NCBI RefSeq assembly: GCF_900099895.1
Contig: NZ_FNDY01000035.1
Location: 1 to 45,159, forward strand
Source of the DNA: Paenibacillus naphthalenovorans
GTDB lineage: Bacteria; Bacillota; Bacilli; Paenibacillales; NBRC-103111
DNA: 45,159 nt
Direction: 5' to 3'
Position numbers and translations under genes: made by a program. Under the pieces are notes generated by a model. The model was not told the DNA's origin. It made no database searches and saw only the letters and a program-made list of their open reading frames with translations. Below, in pieces: positions 15,847 through 23,197 of this stretch; the stretch's first letter is position 1, and the number at the start of each line of letters is the position of its first letter.

Positions 15847-16422
15847 TTGGATTCGAAAGCAAATTTTGAATATTTGAAGCATTTGTCGGAAAGCTCGGAT
15901 CCGAAGGCGATTCTGCATGAGTTGATGACGGCTTACGGCAAAGACGTATGGAACTATGCTTACAGCATGACCCGAAAGCGGGACCAGGCAGACGATATCA
16001 CCCAAGAGGTGTTTATTAAGGTATACCGCAATCTTTACACATTCCGCTGCGAATCCTCCGTCAAAACATGGCTGCTTGCCATTACACGCAATATGACGCT
16101 CGATTACCTGAGATCGGCCTTTTACCGTAAAGTCACTTTGGTCGATTTCCTCACTTCTTTCGGCGAACAGGCAGCCGATTCTCAGCCGGAAAAAGAGGTC
16201 GTAGAGCGTATGGCCATTAACGAGATGTGGGAAATGGTGCTGAAGCTGCCCGTCAAATACAGAGAAGTGCTGATTCTTTATGCCCATCATCAGCTGTCCA
16301 TGAAGGAAATAGCGGAGGTGCTGGGCGTCAGTGAAGGAACGGTCAAATCGAGGCTTTTCCATGCACGAAATAAAATTTCCCGGATGAAGGAGGATTGGAA
16401 TCTTGGATCCGATGGACAATGA
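15847..16422 (+). CDS. ECF-type RNA polymerase sigma factor
   Basis: This 191-residue extracytoplasmic-function sigma factor has region 2 with DQADDITQEVFIKVYRNLYT and KTWLLAITRNMTLDYLRS, and region 4 with LPVKYREVLILYAHHQLSMK and VLGVSEGTVKSRLFHARNKI. The start is set at TTG 15847, with GAGGTGG five bases upstream; the frame from 15787 has no ribosome binding site. The 3' end overlaps the next gene by 20 nt, whose AAGGAGG lies within this coding sequence, the usual coupling of an ECF sigma factor with its membrane anti-sigma. Its autoregulated promoter should lie at about 15,700-15,840 but was not identified. Confidence 0.9.
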   Translation: MDSKANFEYLKHLSESSDPKAILHELMTAYGKDVWNYAYSMTRKRDQADDITQEVFIKVYRNLYTFRCESSVKTWLLAITRNMTLDYLRSAFYRKVTLVDFLTSFGEQAADSQPEKEVVERMAINEMWEMVLKLPVKYREVLILYAHHQLSMKEIAEVLGVSEGTVKSRLFHARNKISRMKEDWNLGSDGQ

Positions 16423-17689
16423 GCTTAAGATAAAACTGGCTGAGGGACCGCTCGGGAGGGAGGGCTTTACCGACGGCTTAAGACAGCGTATCGAAGCACG
16501 CATAGAAGAGGAAGGCAGCAGACCGAAGCCGCGGAAGACTGGGTTCGTCGCCGCCTGTGCCCTGCTTGCGGTCACGGTTATGCTCCTGTTCGTCGACGGA
16601 GAACGGCTGTCCTCTCTGCTGCGCATAAACCAATCGACGTACGATGAGCATTCGCAGCATGCCGCAGCGCCCGTTAAGGAAAGCTGGGAAGCTTCCATCC
16701 GTTCCGCTCTGCTGCTCGGTTTGCGTACGGACCTTCCCGCGGCCGGGAGCCAGGGGGAATACAGCACTTACCGTACCGTACTCATCGCCCCGGAGCACAA
16801 TCGGCTGCAAAAAACCGCAGAAGGCGCAGGCATTCTTATGCCTTACAAAATGGACTTCTGGAAAATAGGGGGCCAGCGGATAGCCAACGAGGAGAAAGAG
16901 GCCTGGACCATTACCGCATCCAAAGCGGCGGCCAATCCGGCATTCGAGGATGAGCAGGTTTCCGCATTGGTTTCCGCCAAACCGGTTAAGCTGTCGGAGA
17001 AGCTCCTTTTTGCCGGGAACCGGTATATTACCGTAGCTCAAACCGTGCAATCCCGGGATCCTGCCTCCGGGAAGGCCGTCCAGTATGAATACGTTTGGGT
17101 CAAGGAGCTGCTGCAAATCGCGCCTACGAGGAAGGAAATATCGCTTACTCCGCTGGAAGAGCCCCACGTGTCGCTGCGCGGGCTGCTGGCCGCCTATGCC
17201 GAGCCGATCATTCAGGAGCTGAAGCCGAGGCTTCCCGTTCAGCCAGGGGAATCCGGCAGAGCTGCCGGAGCCGTGGATCTCTCGGGGGAAAGCTGGACTA
17301 TCGTCCGCAAGCAAGGGCGGTGGATCGCGCAGCTGGCCGATTACGGTTCGGCGGAGAATCTTGATGGTAAGATCGGATACCGTTTGAAAGATGTGCCGAT
17401 GGAACTGCCTGCATCTGTCGTCTCTCATGACGAGCTGGCGGTATCGTGGAGTGAAATCAAGCGGCTGCAGCCTTCGGCTGTCGACGTCTTTACTTCGCCA
17501 AAGCACGATTTTGTGGCAGTAGTCACGGACAGAAACATCATTATATACCCTTATATCGACCAGCTGATTCCGTCGCAGCTGATGACGATCCCGCTCCAGC
17601 CGAATGAATCGGTCGTTATGGCGCAGTGGGCGACGGACCGGTATGTCGAGTCCTGGAAACAGCAGGTGAAAGCCTTTTTAGAGCCGTAA
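16403..17689 (+). CDS. Large membrane-anchored protein, probable anti-sigma factor
   Basis: This 428-residue protein is encoded in overlap with the ECF sigma gene. The cytoplasmic N-terminus is about 45 residues, one transmembrane helix lies at about 47-63 (GFVAACALLAVTVMLLFV), and a ~365-residue external part follows. The position, topology and coupling support an anti-sigma role, but no classical zinc-binding ZAS motif (H-x3-C-x2-C) is visible in the short N-terminus, so inhibition would have to work differently. The start is TTG 16403, nine bases after AAGGAGG; ATG 16412 is too far away. The extracytoplasmic part is not recognised and may be a stress sensor. Confidence 0.6.
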   Translation: MDPMDNELKIKLAEGPLGREGFTDGLRQRIEARIEEEGSRPKPRKTGFVAACALLAVTVMLLFVDGERLSSLLRINQSTYDEHSQHAAAPVKESWEASIRSALLLGLRTDLPAAGSQGEYSTYRTVLIAPEHNRLQKTAEGAGILMPYKMDFWKIGGQRIANEEKEAWTITASKAAANPAFEDEQVSALVSAKPVKLSEKLLFAGNRYITVAQTVQSRDPASGKAVQYEYVWVKELLQIAPTRKEISLTPLEEPHVSLRGLLAAYAEPIIQELKPRLPVQPGESGRAAGAVDLSGESWTIVRKQGRWIAQLADYGSAENLDGKIGYRLKDVPMELPASVVSHDELAVSWSEIKRLQPSAVDVFTSPKHDFVAVVTDRNIIIYPYIDQLIPSQLMTIPLQPNESVVMAQWATDRYVESWKQQVKAFLEP

Positions 17690-17700
17690 CGTAATCAAAA

Positions 17701-17724
17701 GGGCAGCGGCTACGGCTGCTGCCC
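17701..17724 (-). terminator. Terminator overlapping the end of the DUF3048 gene
   Basis: GGGCAGC at 17701-17707 pairs with GCTGCCC at 17718-17724, and on the minus strand it is followed by TTTTG. The stop codon (17710-17712) lies inside the hairpin loop region. It can also end the converging sigma/anti-sigma transcript. Confidence 0.6.
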
Positions 17725-18822
17725 GTAATTCACATGACTTTCAAACGATGGCGTATCGGGCACGATCATGATATGCGTCTGTCCCTGCTGCAAAACCGCC
17801 TCGCGGCCTAGATCCAAGAAACGGATCGGGTCGCTTTCTTTATCCCGTTTCCACTCCACCTTCTTCACCTTGCCCCGTTCAAACAGAAGCGCAGGGCCAG
17901 TCCCGATCAGTTTGACGTCGAGTCTTCCCTCGCTGTCCAGTGTCCGGTGTCTTGTCCCCATGACAACCACATTGGCCGCGGACAATTGTTCTTCGTTGTT
18001 CAGATCGATATGCTGCTTGCCGTTGATCGACCGTTTGTACAAACCGCTTGTCTGGTCAAATTCATAGGTCACCTTATAGCTTTGCATCAGAAACGTAATG
18101 TCTACCTTTGGCGCATCCTGCGCATCATTGGCCATGGCCGGGACGGCATCCGCATCCTTCTTCACAAAGCTGTACGCCGGTTGGGCGAGGGCATTAGCGG
18201 TAAAGCCTCGTTCCTGAGCAGTCTCCCGTATTTTCTCCAGGTCCGTATACAGATTATGTGGGGCCTTTCGGGAACGCTCCCTCCAAAATGCGGCACCTGC
18301 GTTCGTAATTTCATCCAGCGCGTGGATGCGCTCTTTCTTCAGCTTTGAATAACCGTCAGGGCTTCCGCCCGCATGGACTTGAATCGCTCCGAATGATTTT
18401 CCGATCTCGATAAAATAAGGACGGATGCTTCGCACCGGTCCGACGGGATCCTTAGACCTGCTGCTTTGGAAAATGCCGACGATCCGGGTAATTTCCCCTT
18501 CGGCCAGCACCTCAAGCAGCATATCCGCTTGCGTCAGACCGCTTTGAGGCCTCGCCTGAGGGGCGTTGTTGATCATGACCATGATCGGTCTGTCCTCAAT
18601 TTTCCTGTCGCTCGGCAGCCCCGTCAAAGGCGCCTGGAAGGCAGGTTCCGCTTTTGGAGGCGGCACTTTCGGCTCCACGACGACTGGCTTGACGGTTTCT
18701 GCCGGCGGATTCCCGGAGGTCTGGCAGCCCGCCGCTGTCAAGGCCAACCAGCCCGCCAGCAGCGCCATTCCTCCTTTCCGTCCCATGCGGCTCCATTTTT
18801 GTTTGCATTGCTTTGGTTTCAA
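17710..18822 (-). CDS. DUF3048 (YerB-like) lipoprotein
   Basis: This 370-residue predicted lipoprotein has a signal peptide ending in the lipobox LTAAGC, then a Pro-rich linker (VEPKVPPPKAEP). The DUF3048 region follows with TGLPSDRKIEDRPIMVMINN, PQSGLTQADMLLEVLAEGEI, GPVRSIRPYFIEI and HAGGSPDGY. The function of the family (YerB in Bacillus) is not established; it is anchored outside the membrane. The start is TTG 18820-18822, supported by GAGGTG seven bases upstream. It converges on the sigma/anti-sigma pair. Confidence 0.87.
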   Translation of the reverse strand: MKPKQCKQKWSRMGRKGGMALLAGWLALTAAGCQTSGNPPAETVKPVVVEPKVPPPKAEPAFQAPLTGLPSDRKIEDRPIMVMINNAPQARPQSGLTQADMLLEVLAEGEITRIVGIFQSSRSKDPVGPVRSIRPYFIEIGKSFGAIQVHAGGSPDGYSKLKKERIHALDEITNAGAAFWRERSRKAPHNLYTDLEKIRETAQERGFTANALAQPAYSFVKKDADAVPAMANDAQDAPKVDITFLMQSYKVTYEFDQTSGLYKRSINGKQHIDLNNEEQLSAANVVVMGTRHRTLDSEGRLDVKLIGTGPALLFERGKVKKVEWKRDKESDPIRFLDLGREAVLQQGQTHIMIVPDTPSFESHVNYGQQP

Positions 18823-18906
18823 TTAACGTCACCTCATCTGCTTGTCCTCTAGTAAACTATATTCTATTAAACCTGTTTTTAGAATCCTTTTTTTTCAAAT
18901 TAAGAC

Positions 18907-18947
18907 AAAAACCACATCTTCCTTATATTCCATATCGGATGATGTGG
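18907..18947 (-). terminator. Second hairpin upstream of the DUF3048 gene
   Basis: CCACATCTTCC at 18912-18922 pairs with GGATGATGTGG at 18937-18947 with one mismatched pair, followed on the minus strand by TTTTT (18907-18911). It lies between the thioredoxin terminator and the DUF3048 gene, so it is either a back-up terminator or a leader attenuator for the latter. Confidence 0.5.
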
Positions 18948-19015
18948 CTCTTGGTTTCCTATATTTTTTCTTTTATGAAGCCGGTTCTTAACGTAACCCG
19001 GTCCCCGCTCCCACG

Positions 19016-19058
19016 AAAAAACCCGGCATTCCCATGATGACATGGAAATGCCGGGTTT
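19016..19058 (-). terminator. Terminator of trxA
   Basis: AAACCCGGCATTCCCATG at 19019-19036 pairs with the arm at 19041-19058 with one mismatch. On the minus strand T6 follows. It lies 22 bp past the thioredoxin stop codon. Confidence 0.85.
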
Positions 19059-19079
19059 GTTGTCCATCCGCTGAACCTC

Positions 19080-19394
19080 TTACAGCTGCTCCCGTACCCA
19101 AGCCTCCAGCTCGGCCAACGGTCTGAAGCCTATGTTCGTTCCAACCTCGACGCCGTCTTTGAACAGCTTCAAGGTCGGAATGCTCATGACTCCGTAGTTT
19201 CCGGCCGTTTGAGGATTGTCATCGACATTCACTTTGGCGATCGTAACCGCATCTCCAAGCTTTCCGTCAAGCTCCTCAAGCACCGGCGCGATCATTTTGC
19301 AGGGTCCGCACCAAGGCGCCCAGAAATCAACCAATACTACGCCTTCTTTTATGGTGTCTTTAAATTGTACGTCATTCACATTAACAATAGCCAT
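19080..19394 (-). CDS. trxA: Thioredoxin
   Basis: This 104-residue thioredoxin is a cytosolic disulfide reductase reduced by thioredoxin reductase. The active site is FWAPWCGPCK, with Cys29 and Cys32, and the cis-Pro loop is MSIPTLKLFKDG. AGGAG precedes ATG 19392-19394. It has its own strong terminator and follows an IDEAL-like gene and an Rrf2 regulator on the same strand. Confidence 0.96.
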   Translation of the reverse strand: MAIVNVNDVQFKDTIKEGVVLVDFWAPWCGPCKMIAPVLEELDGKLGDAVTIAKVNVDDNPQTAGNYGVMSIPTLKLFKDGVEVGTNIGFRPLAELEAWVREQL

Positions 19395-19467
19395 GAGAAT
19401 CCACTCCTATTCTATAATTTTGAAAATAAATAACGTAGTTATAGAGCATTTATTCCCCAACTCGCTG

Positions 19468-19857
19468 TTAATTCAAACGGGACGGGCGCTGCAAAAGAAA
19501 GTCCGTATCCATACGGTTCTGTCCCGACCGGTTCTCCGCCTCAACGGCGGCGGCTGCGGTGAGCTTGCCGCTCAGCTCCGCGAACCATTCCCGATCCCTG
19601 GTCATCAATGCGATTTCGATCAGCGAGCGCAGGGCAGCCTCGCCGGACGGCTCGTACTCGGACATCTTGGCGACCTTGGAAAGCTTGGCCTCGGCCCAAT
19701 CTCCGATGATTTCCGGACGGTCGCATTGAGTGATCCGAACCTTGACCAGGCCATTACCTTCCACCGACTCCACATACCCGATAAAGCGTTCGTCCTCCAG
19801 CGTCGTACCGCTCACCCAATCGCCTTCGTTCACTTTCACATCATAGATTGAAGCCAT
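19468..19857 (-). CDS. Hypothetical protein with IDEAL-like C-terminal helix pair
   Basis: This 129-residue protein begins MASIYDVKVNEGDWV, with a small beta-rich N-terminal part containing ERFIGYVESVEG and LVKVRITQCDR. A helical segment, ALRSLIEIALMTRDREWFAELSGKL, follows the pattern 'LID-x-ALx-x-R-D-x-x-x-F-x-x-L-x-x-x-L' of the IDEAL domain. GGAGG lies just upstream of ATG 19855-19857. In Bacilli, IDEAL-domain proteins can act as adaptors, but no function can be given for this one. Confidence 0.6.
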   Translation of the reverse strand: MASIYDVKVNEGDWVSGTTLEDERFIGYVESVEGNGLVKVRITQCDRPEIIGDWAEAKLSKVAKMSEYEPSGEAALRSLIEIALMTRDREWFAELSGKLTAAAAVEAENRSGQNRMDTDFLLQRPSRLN

Positions 19858-19922
19858 ACCAATCCCTCCTATGATCGATAATCTGCTACAAATTAAGTAA
19901 CAGTTTGTACATAAAGCCGCGC

Positions 19923-20354
19923 TTACGTTTTCCCGCTCTGCACTTCCCGAATCCGGTTCAGCACATCATGGATCGTAACGCGGGACAGAAAGGCCAGCAT
20001 CTGCTCCTCAGCCTCAGAGAATATTTGGTCCATCACGTCGGCCATATTGCATGCAATCATGCAATCCTCCTCCTCGTTCCCCGAGCACCAGGAAGGCTTG
20101 AGGGAACCGATCGAAGTAGCACGATAGATTTGCGCCAAAGTGACCTCAGCCGGGTTGCAGTTTAAGGCATATCCGCCTCCGGTGCCTTCCTTCGTAGCTA
20201 CATAGCCTTGCTTCTTCAAACAGCTCATCACCTTCCGCACGCGGGCGGGATGAGTGCAGACATTCGCCGCAATCATATCGCTGGTGGCCATATGATCCAG
20301 CCGATAAGCAAGCAGCACCAGACTGTGTACCGCAATCGTAAATTCACTGTTCAC
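19923..20354 (-). CDS. Rrf2-family transcriptional regulator with cysteine cluster
   Basis: This 143-residue Rrf2 protein has a winged helix with FTIAVHSLVLLAYRLD, TSDMIAANVCTHPARVRKVM and the wing GYVATKEGTGGGYALN. A C-terminal helix carries three cysteines, in WCSGNEEEDCMIACNM, in the place where IscR/NsrR-type members bind Fe-S or sense thiols. The start is GTG 20352-20354 with GAGGAGGAG upstream. A near-perfect sigma-A promoter precedes it. Its closeness to trxA suggests a redox or thiol signal, which is inference. Confidence 0.87.
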   Translation of the reverse strand: MNSEFTIAVHSLVLLAYRLDHMATSDMIAANVCTHPARVRKVMSCLKKQGYVATKEGTGGGYALNCNPAEVTLAQIYRATSIGSLKPSWCSGNEEEDCMIACNMADVMDQIFSEAEEQMLAFLSRVTIHDVLNRIREVQSGKT

Positions 20355-20385
20355 GTCTGGTCTCCTCCTCTTTCGTCTTACTGTT

Positions 20386-20414
20386 ATTATAATTATTACA
20401 GATTAACCTGTCAA
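20386..20414 (-). promoter_or_regulatory. Consensus sigma-A promoter of the Rrf2 gene
   Basis: On the minus strand TTGACA (20409-20414) is separated by exactly 17 bp from TATAAT (20386-20391). Both hexamers are perfect. The spacer and flanks contain an ACAG...CTGT repeat that could be the regulator's own operator. Confidence 0.8.
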
Positions 20415-20448
20415 GCAGGCTCCTCCCCTGCTTAACAAACGTGAAAAT

Positions 20449-20477
20449 AGCCGTTCCCGCTTGATGCGGAAACGGCT
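20449..20477 (-). terminator. Terminator of the Gln-rich gene
   Basis: AGCCGTTCCCGC at 20449-20460 pairs with GCGGAAACGGCT at 20466-20477 with one mismatch. On the minus strand it is followed by ATTTTC. It lies 16 bp after the stop. Confidence 0.7.
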
Positions 20478-20493
20478 TTGGCAGAAAAGCGGC

Positions 20494-20817
20494 TTATTGA
20501 TACATGCTGCCGCGGGCAAAGCTGGATTGCTGAGGCTGCAGGCTCACTGTGCTCATTTGTGCGATCGATTGCTCTGCTTGATGACACATTTGCGAGATCT
20601 GCTGCATTTGTTGAACCGCCGTTTGGTGACCCTGCAGCGCCGTTTGAATCAGCTGAGCCGCCTGACGCTCCCGCTGGGCAAGCATTTCCAGCTGCTGCGC
20701 GTTCTGCTGCTCCTGCTGCAGCAGTCTTTGGTAATTCATGCTCGCTTGTTCTGTTTGCTGGATCAGCTGCCCGATGATGTGCTGGCATTGGTTCAATTGG
20801 TTAATGACATTGTGCAT
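20494..20817 (-). CDS. Gln-rich helical hypothetical protein
   Basis: This 107-residue protein is roughly a quarter Gln and strongly helical throughout, for example HIIGQLIQQTEQASMN and LAQRERQAAQLIQTALQG. It has no signal peptide or transmembrane segment and contains two cysteines. AAGGAGG precedes ATG 20815-20817, and a terminator follows, so it is a genuine single gene. It resembles small coiled-coil proteins found in spore-formers, but no family is recognised and no role can be given. Confidence 0.65.
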   Translation of the reverse strand: MHNVINQLNQCQHIIGQLIQQTEQASMNYQRLLQQEQQNAQQLEMLAQRERQAAQLIQTALQGHQTAVQQMQQISQMCHQAEQSIAQMSTVSLQPQQSSFARGSMYQ

Positions 20818-20908
20818 ATCTTTGCATCCTCCTTGGGTTATAAAGTGGGCTGTTGTAAATTCCCATCCTATTGTGCTTTAACCGCCCGAAGGTTATGCAG
20901 GCCTAAAG

Positions 20909-20945
20909 AAAAAAACCGGCTCCTTCCCTGTCGGTAAGAGCCGGT
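20909..20945 (-). terminator. Terminator of the siderophore-binding protein gene
   Basis: ACCGGCTC at 20915-20922 pairs with GAGCCGGT at 20938-20945, and on the minus strand a T7 run follows. It lies 15 bp after the stop codon. Confidence 0.85.
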
Positions 20946-20959
20946 CCGGTTTCATTGGC

Positions 20960-21961
20960 TTATGGTTGAATATCGTAGAATTTATACAAATCGTCCAGCA
21001 AAATGTTCGCGGCCTTCACCCCGCCGGCGGTGTTCCAGGTCACGTCGTTTACTTTAAACGCTTTGCCGTTCTTCACTACGTTCAAATTTTTCCATAACGG
21101 ATCGTTGGTCCATTCCTGTTCCTGGTTGCTTCCCTTTCCGTCTCCGGTCTCATAAGTGAAATAGAACAATCGATCGGCGTCCACTTCCGGCAGACGCTCT
21201 TTGTTAATTTCAATTGCGAACGTTTCTTTATCCTTAAATTCAGTACGTGCAATGCCAATCTGCGAGAAAATGATTCCCGTAAACGTATCGTTCAGGTAAA
21301 TTCTGGTTTTCCCCGCCATAAAACGAACGACAGACACTTTCTCCTTCAGCTTATCTCCGGCTTTCGATTTAAAGTCTTCGATCCGTTTGTCGAAGGCTGC
21401 GATGATTTTATCGCCTTCTTCCTTCTTGCCCACGGTTTCAGCATACAGCTTGAAATTGTTTTTCCATTCGCCGCGCAGCGTTTCAGAGAATACCGTCGGA
21501 GCGATCGCTTTCAGCTGTTCGTAGACTTTCTCCTGACGCATTTTATTGCCGATGATCAGATCCGGTTTAAGCGCGGCGATCATCTCCAGATTCGGCTGGC
21601 TTTCATCACCGACCACTTGAACGCCTTCCATGTCGGCTTTAATATGATCATACCAAGGTTTTCCGGTGAAAGACTTCACCGCGCCTACCGGCTTGATTCC
21701 CAATGCCAGCAGAGCTTCGGTTCCTTCATTTGTGAGAATGACGATCTTCTTCGGGTTTGCCGGCACCTCGGTTTCGCCCATCGCATGCTTGATTTTACGC
21801 GATCCTTCTGTTGTCCCCGCCTGTGTCCCCGCCTGATCCGCAGAAGGCTTGGGCTCGGCCGACTGCTTCGCCCCGCAAGCGGTTAACCATACGGTCATGA
21901 GCAGCATTGCAGCGAGAAATATCGCCGTTTTCCATTGAAATGATTTGCGTGTACTAAACAT
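20960..21961 (-). CDS. Iron-siderophore ABC transporter, substrate-binding lipoprotein
   Basis: This 333-residue lipoprotein of the FecB/YfiY type binds a ferric siderophore outside the membrane. The signal peptide ends with the lipobox LTAC. The mature part contains PKKIVILTNEGTEALLALGI, ESQPNLEMIAALKPDLIIGN and AGGVKAANILLDDLYKFY. The start is placed at ATG 21959-21961 because GGGAGG lies upstream; the frame from 21988 is preceded by no ribosome binding site. It is divergent from the permease-ATPase operon, with Fur boxes between. Similarity to Bacillus YfiY suggests hydroxamate/citrate-type siderophores, but this is not provable here. Confidence 0.88.
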   Translation of the reverse strand: MFSTRKSFQWKTAIFLAAMLLMTVWLTACGAKQSAEPKPSADQAGTQAGTTEGSRKIKHAMGETEVPANPKKIVILTNEGTEALLALGIKPVGAVKSFTGKPWYDHIKADMEGVQVVGDESQPNLEMIAALKPDLIIGNKMRQEKVYEQLKAIAPTVFSETLRGEWKNNFKLYAETVGKKEEGDKIIAAFDKRIEDFKSKAGDKLKEKVSVVRFMAGKTRIYLNDTFTGIIFSQIGIARTEFKDKETFAIEINKERLPEVDADRLFYFTYETGDGKGSNQEQEWTNDPLWKNLNVVKNGKAFKVNDVTWNTAGGVKAANILLDDLYKFYDIQP

Positions 21962-21991
21962 TGACTGGACCTCCCGGAAATTGAACAATGA

Positions 21992-22006
21992 TGATAATGA
22001 TTATCA
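21992..22006. promoter_or_regulatory. Fur box 1
   Basis: TGATAATGATTATCA is a perfect 7-1-7 Fur box. It lies just downstream of the -10 element of the binding-protein promoter, where bound Fur would block transcription. Confidence 0.85.
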
Positions 22007-22018
22007 ATAACAAAGTAA

Positions 22019-22047
22019 ATCATAATGGGGTATTCAAATATTGTCAA
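22019..22047 (-). promoter_or_regulatory. Promoter of the binding-protein gene
   Basis: On the minus strand TTGACA (22042-22047), a 17-bp spacer and TATGAT (22019-22024) form a sigma-A promoter. Fur boxes lie on both sides of it. Confidence 0.75.
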
Positions 22048-22055
22048 TCTTTTTT

Positions 22056-22070
22056 TGATAATGATTCTCA
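22056..22070. promoter_or_regulatory. Fur box 2
   Basis: TGATAATGATTCTCA matches the 7-1-7 Fur box at 14 of 15 positions and overlaps a further palindrome TGATTCTCAGAATCA (22063-22077). It sits between the two divergent promoters. Confidence 0.8.
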
Positions 22071-22076
22071 GAATCA

Positions 22077-22105
22077 TTGACAGCTGATAATGATTCTCAT
22101 ACAAT
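22077..22105 (+). promoter_or_regulatory. Promoter of the permease operon
   Basis: TTGACA (22077-22082), exactly 17 bp, then TACAAT (22100-22105). The third Fur box fills the spacer completely. Confidence 0.8.
22085..22099. promoter_or_regulatory. Fur box 3
   Basis: TGATAATGATTCTCA, the same sequence as box 2, lies between the -35 and -10 of the permease promoter, so Fur binding would occlude RNA polymerase. Confidence 0.82.
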
Positions 22106-22183
22106 GAGTTTAGTTCATTATTCTTGCATCATTCCTAAACGGATCAAAAGGTAACCTTACAACAGAGAGCAGGCTAATTTTTC

Positions 22184-23197
22184 ATGCGCAAAAAACTTCA
22201 TACTAACCTTTCCTTCAAAATCGGCGGTTTGGCTGCAGCCCTGCTGCTGCTCGCTGCATTTATGCTGGCAAGCGTCATGTTCGGCGTGAACCATTATTCA
22301 TGGGACACCATCGTAGCGTCTTATACGCAGCCTGACGGTTCGAATGATCATCTCATCATCCAAACGTCCAGGATTCCGCGGGCGCTGATTGCCGCCATCG
22401 TCGGGGGGAGTCTTGCGGTGGCCGGAGCCCTTATGCAAGCGATCACGCGCAATCCTCTCGCTTCTCCAAGCATCTTCGGCGTGAATGCCGGTGCCGCTTT
22501 TGCTATCGTACTATCGGTCGCTTTTTTTGATGTGTCCGGCTTATCGCAATTTGCTTGGATCGCCTTTCTCGGGGCCGCCGTCAGTTCATGCGCCGTTTAT
22601 TTGTTAGGTTCCGTAGGCAGGGATGGCTTGACGCCGATCAAAATAACGCTTGCCGGGTCAGCCATTACGGCTTTGTTCTCCTCGCTTACGCAGGGAATCC
22701 TGCTGGCGGACGGCAAAGCATTCGATCAGGTACTCTTCTGGCTCGTAGGCTCTGTCGCCGGACGGACGATGGAAATGCTGCTTTCGGTGCTTCCTTATAT
22801 GCTCATCGCATTGGTCGGCGCACTGCTGCTGTCTCCCCATATCAATGTTCTGACAATGGGCGAAGACGTCGCCAAAGGCTTGGGGCAGCATACCCTGATC
22901 ATCAAAGCCTCGGCGGCCGTCGTCATCGTTTTGCTTGCCGGTGGTTCCGTCGCAGTAGCGGGTCCTGTTGTGTTTGTCGGCATCATCGTGCCGCATATCG
23001 TCCGCTATCTCGTTGGCATCGATTACCGCTGGGTCCTTCCTTATTGCGCGGTGCTGGGGGCTTTGCTGCTGGTCGGCGCGGATATCGGCGCGAGGTTTAT
23101 CGTCATGCCGAAGGAAGTACACGTCGGGGTAACCACTGCATTGATCGGCGTTCCCTTCTTTGTGTATATTGCACGCAAAGGAGGTCAATGGAGATGA
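22184..23197 (+). CDS. Iron-siderophore ABC transporter permease 1 (FecCD family)
   Basis: This 337-residue membrane protein is of the BtuC/FecCD family. It has about nine to ten hydrophobic helices and the family hallmarks RIPRALIAAIVGGSLAVAGA, MQAITRNPLASPSIFGVNAG and a GPVVFVGIIVPHIVR segment. It forms a heterodimer with the following permease. The start is ATG 22184 with a moderate GAGAGCAGG upstream. Its stop overlaps the next start as ATGA (23194-23197). It resembles Bacillus YfiZ. Confidence 0.9.
   Translation: MRKKLHTNLSFKIGGLAAALLLLAAFMLASVMFGVNHYSWDTIVASYTQPDGSNDHLIIQTSRIPRALIAAIVGGSLAVAGALMQAITRNPLASPSIFGVNAGAAFAIVLSVAFFDVSGLSQFAWIAFLGAAVSSCAVYLLGSVGRDGLTPIKITLAGSAITALFSSLTQGILLADGKAFDQVLFWLVGSVAGRTMEMLLSVLPYMLIALVGALLLSPHINVLTMGEDVAKGLGQHTLIIKASAAVVIVLLAGGSVAVAGPVVFVGIIVPHIVRYLVGIDYRWVLPYCAVLGALLLVGADIGARFIVMPKEVHVGVTTALIGVPFFVYIARKGGQWR

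Noticed and set aside
15736..17506. Two ~340-codon minus-strand frames across the sigma/anti-sigma pair
   Set aside because: They are antisense to a coupled sigma/anti-sigma pair with strong ribosome binding sites and show no recognisable motif.
22555..23193. Extension of permease 2 upstream to give a 564-residue protein
   Set aside because: The upstream part is the out-of-frame reading of permease 1, Arg-rich and without membrane helices; GGAGG and ATG at 23194 give the proper start.
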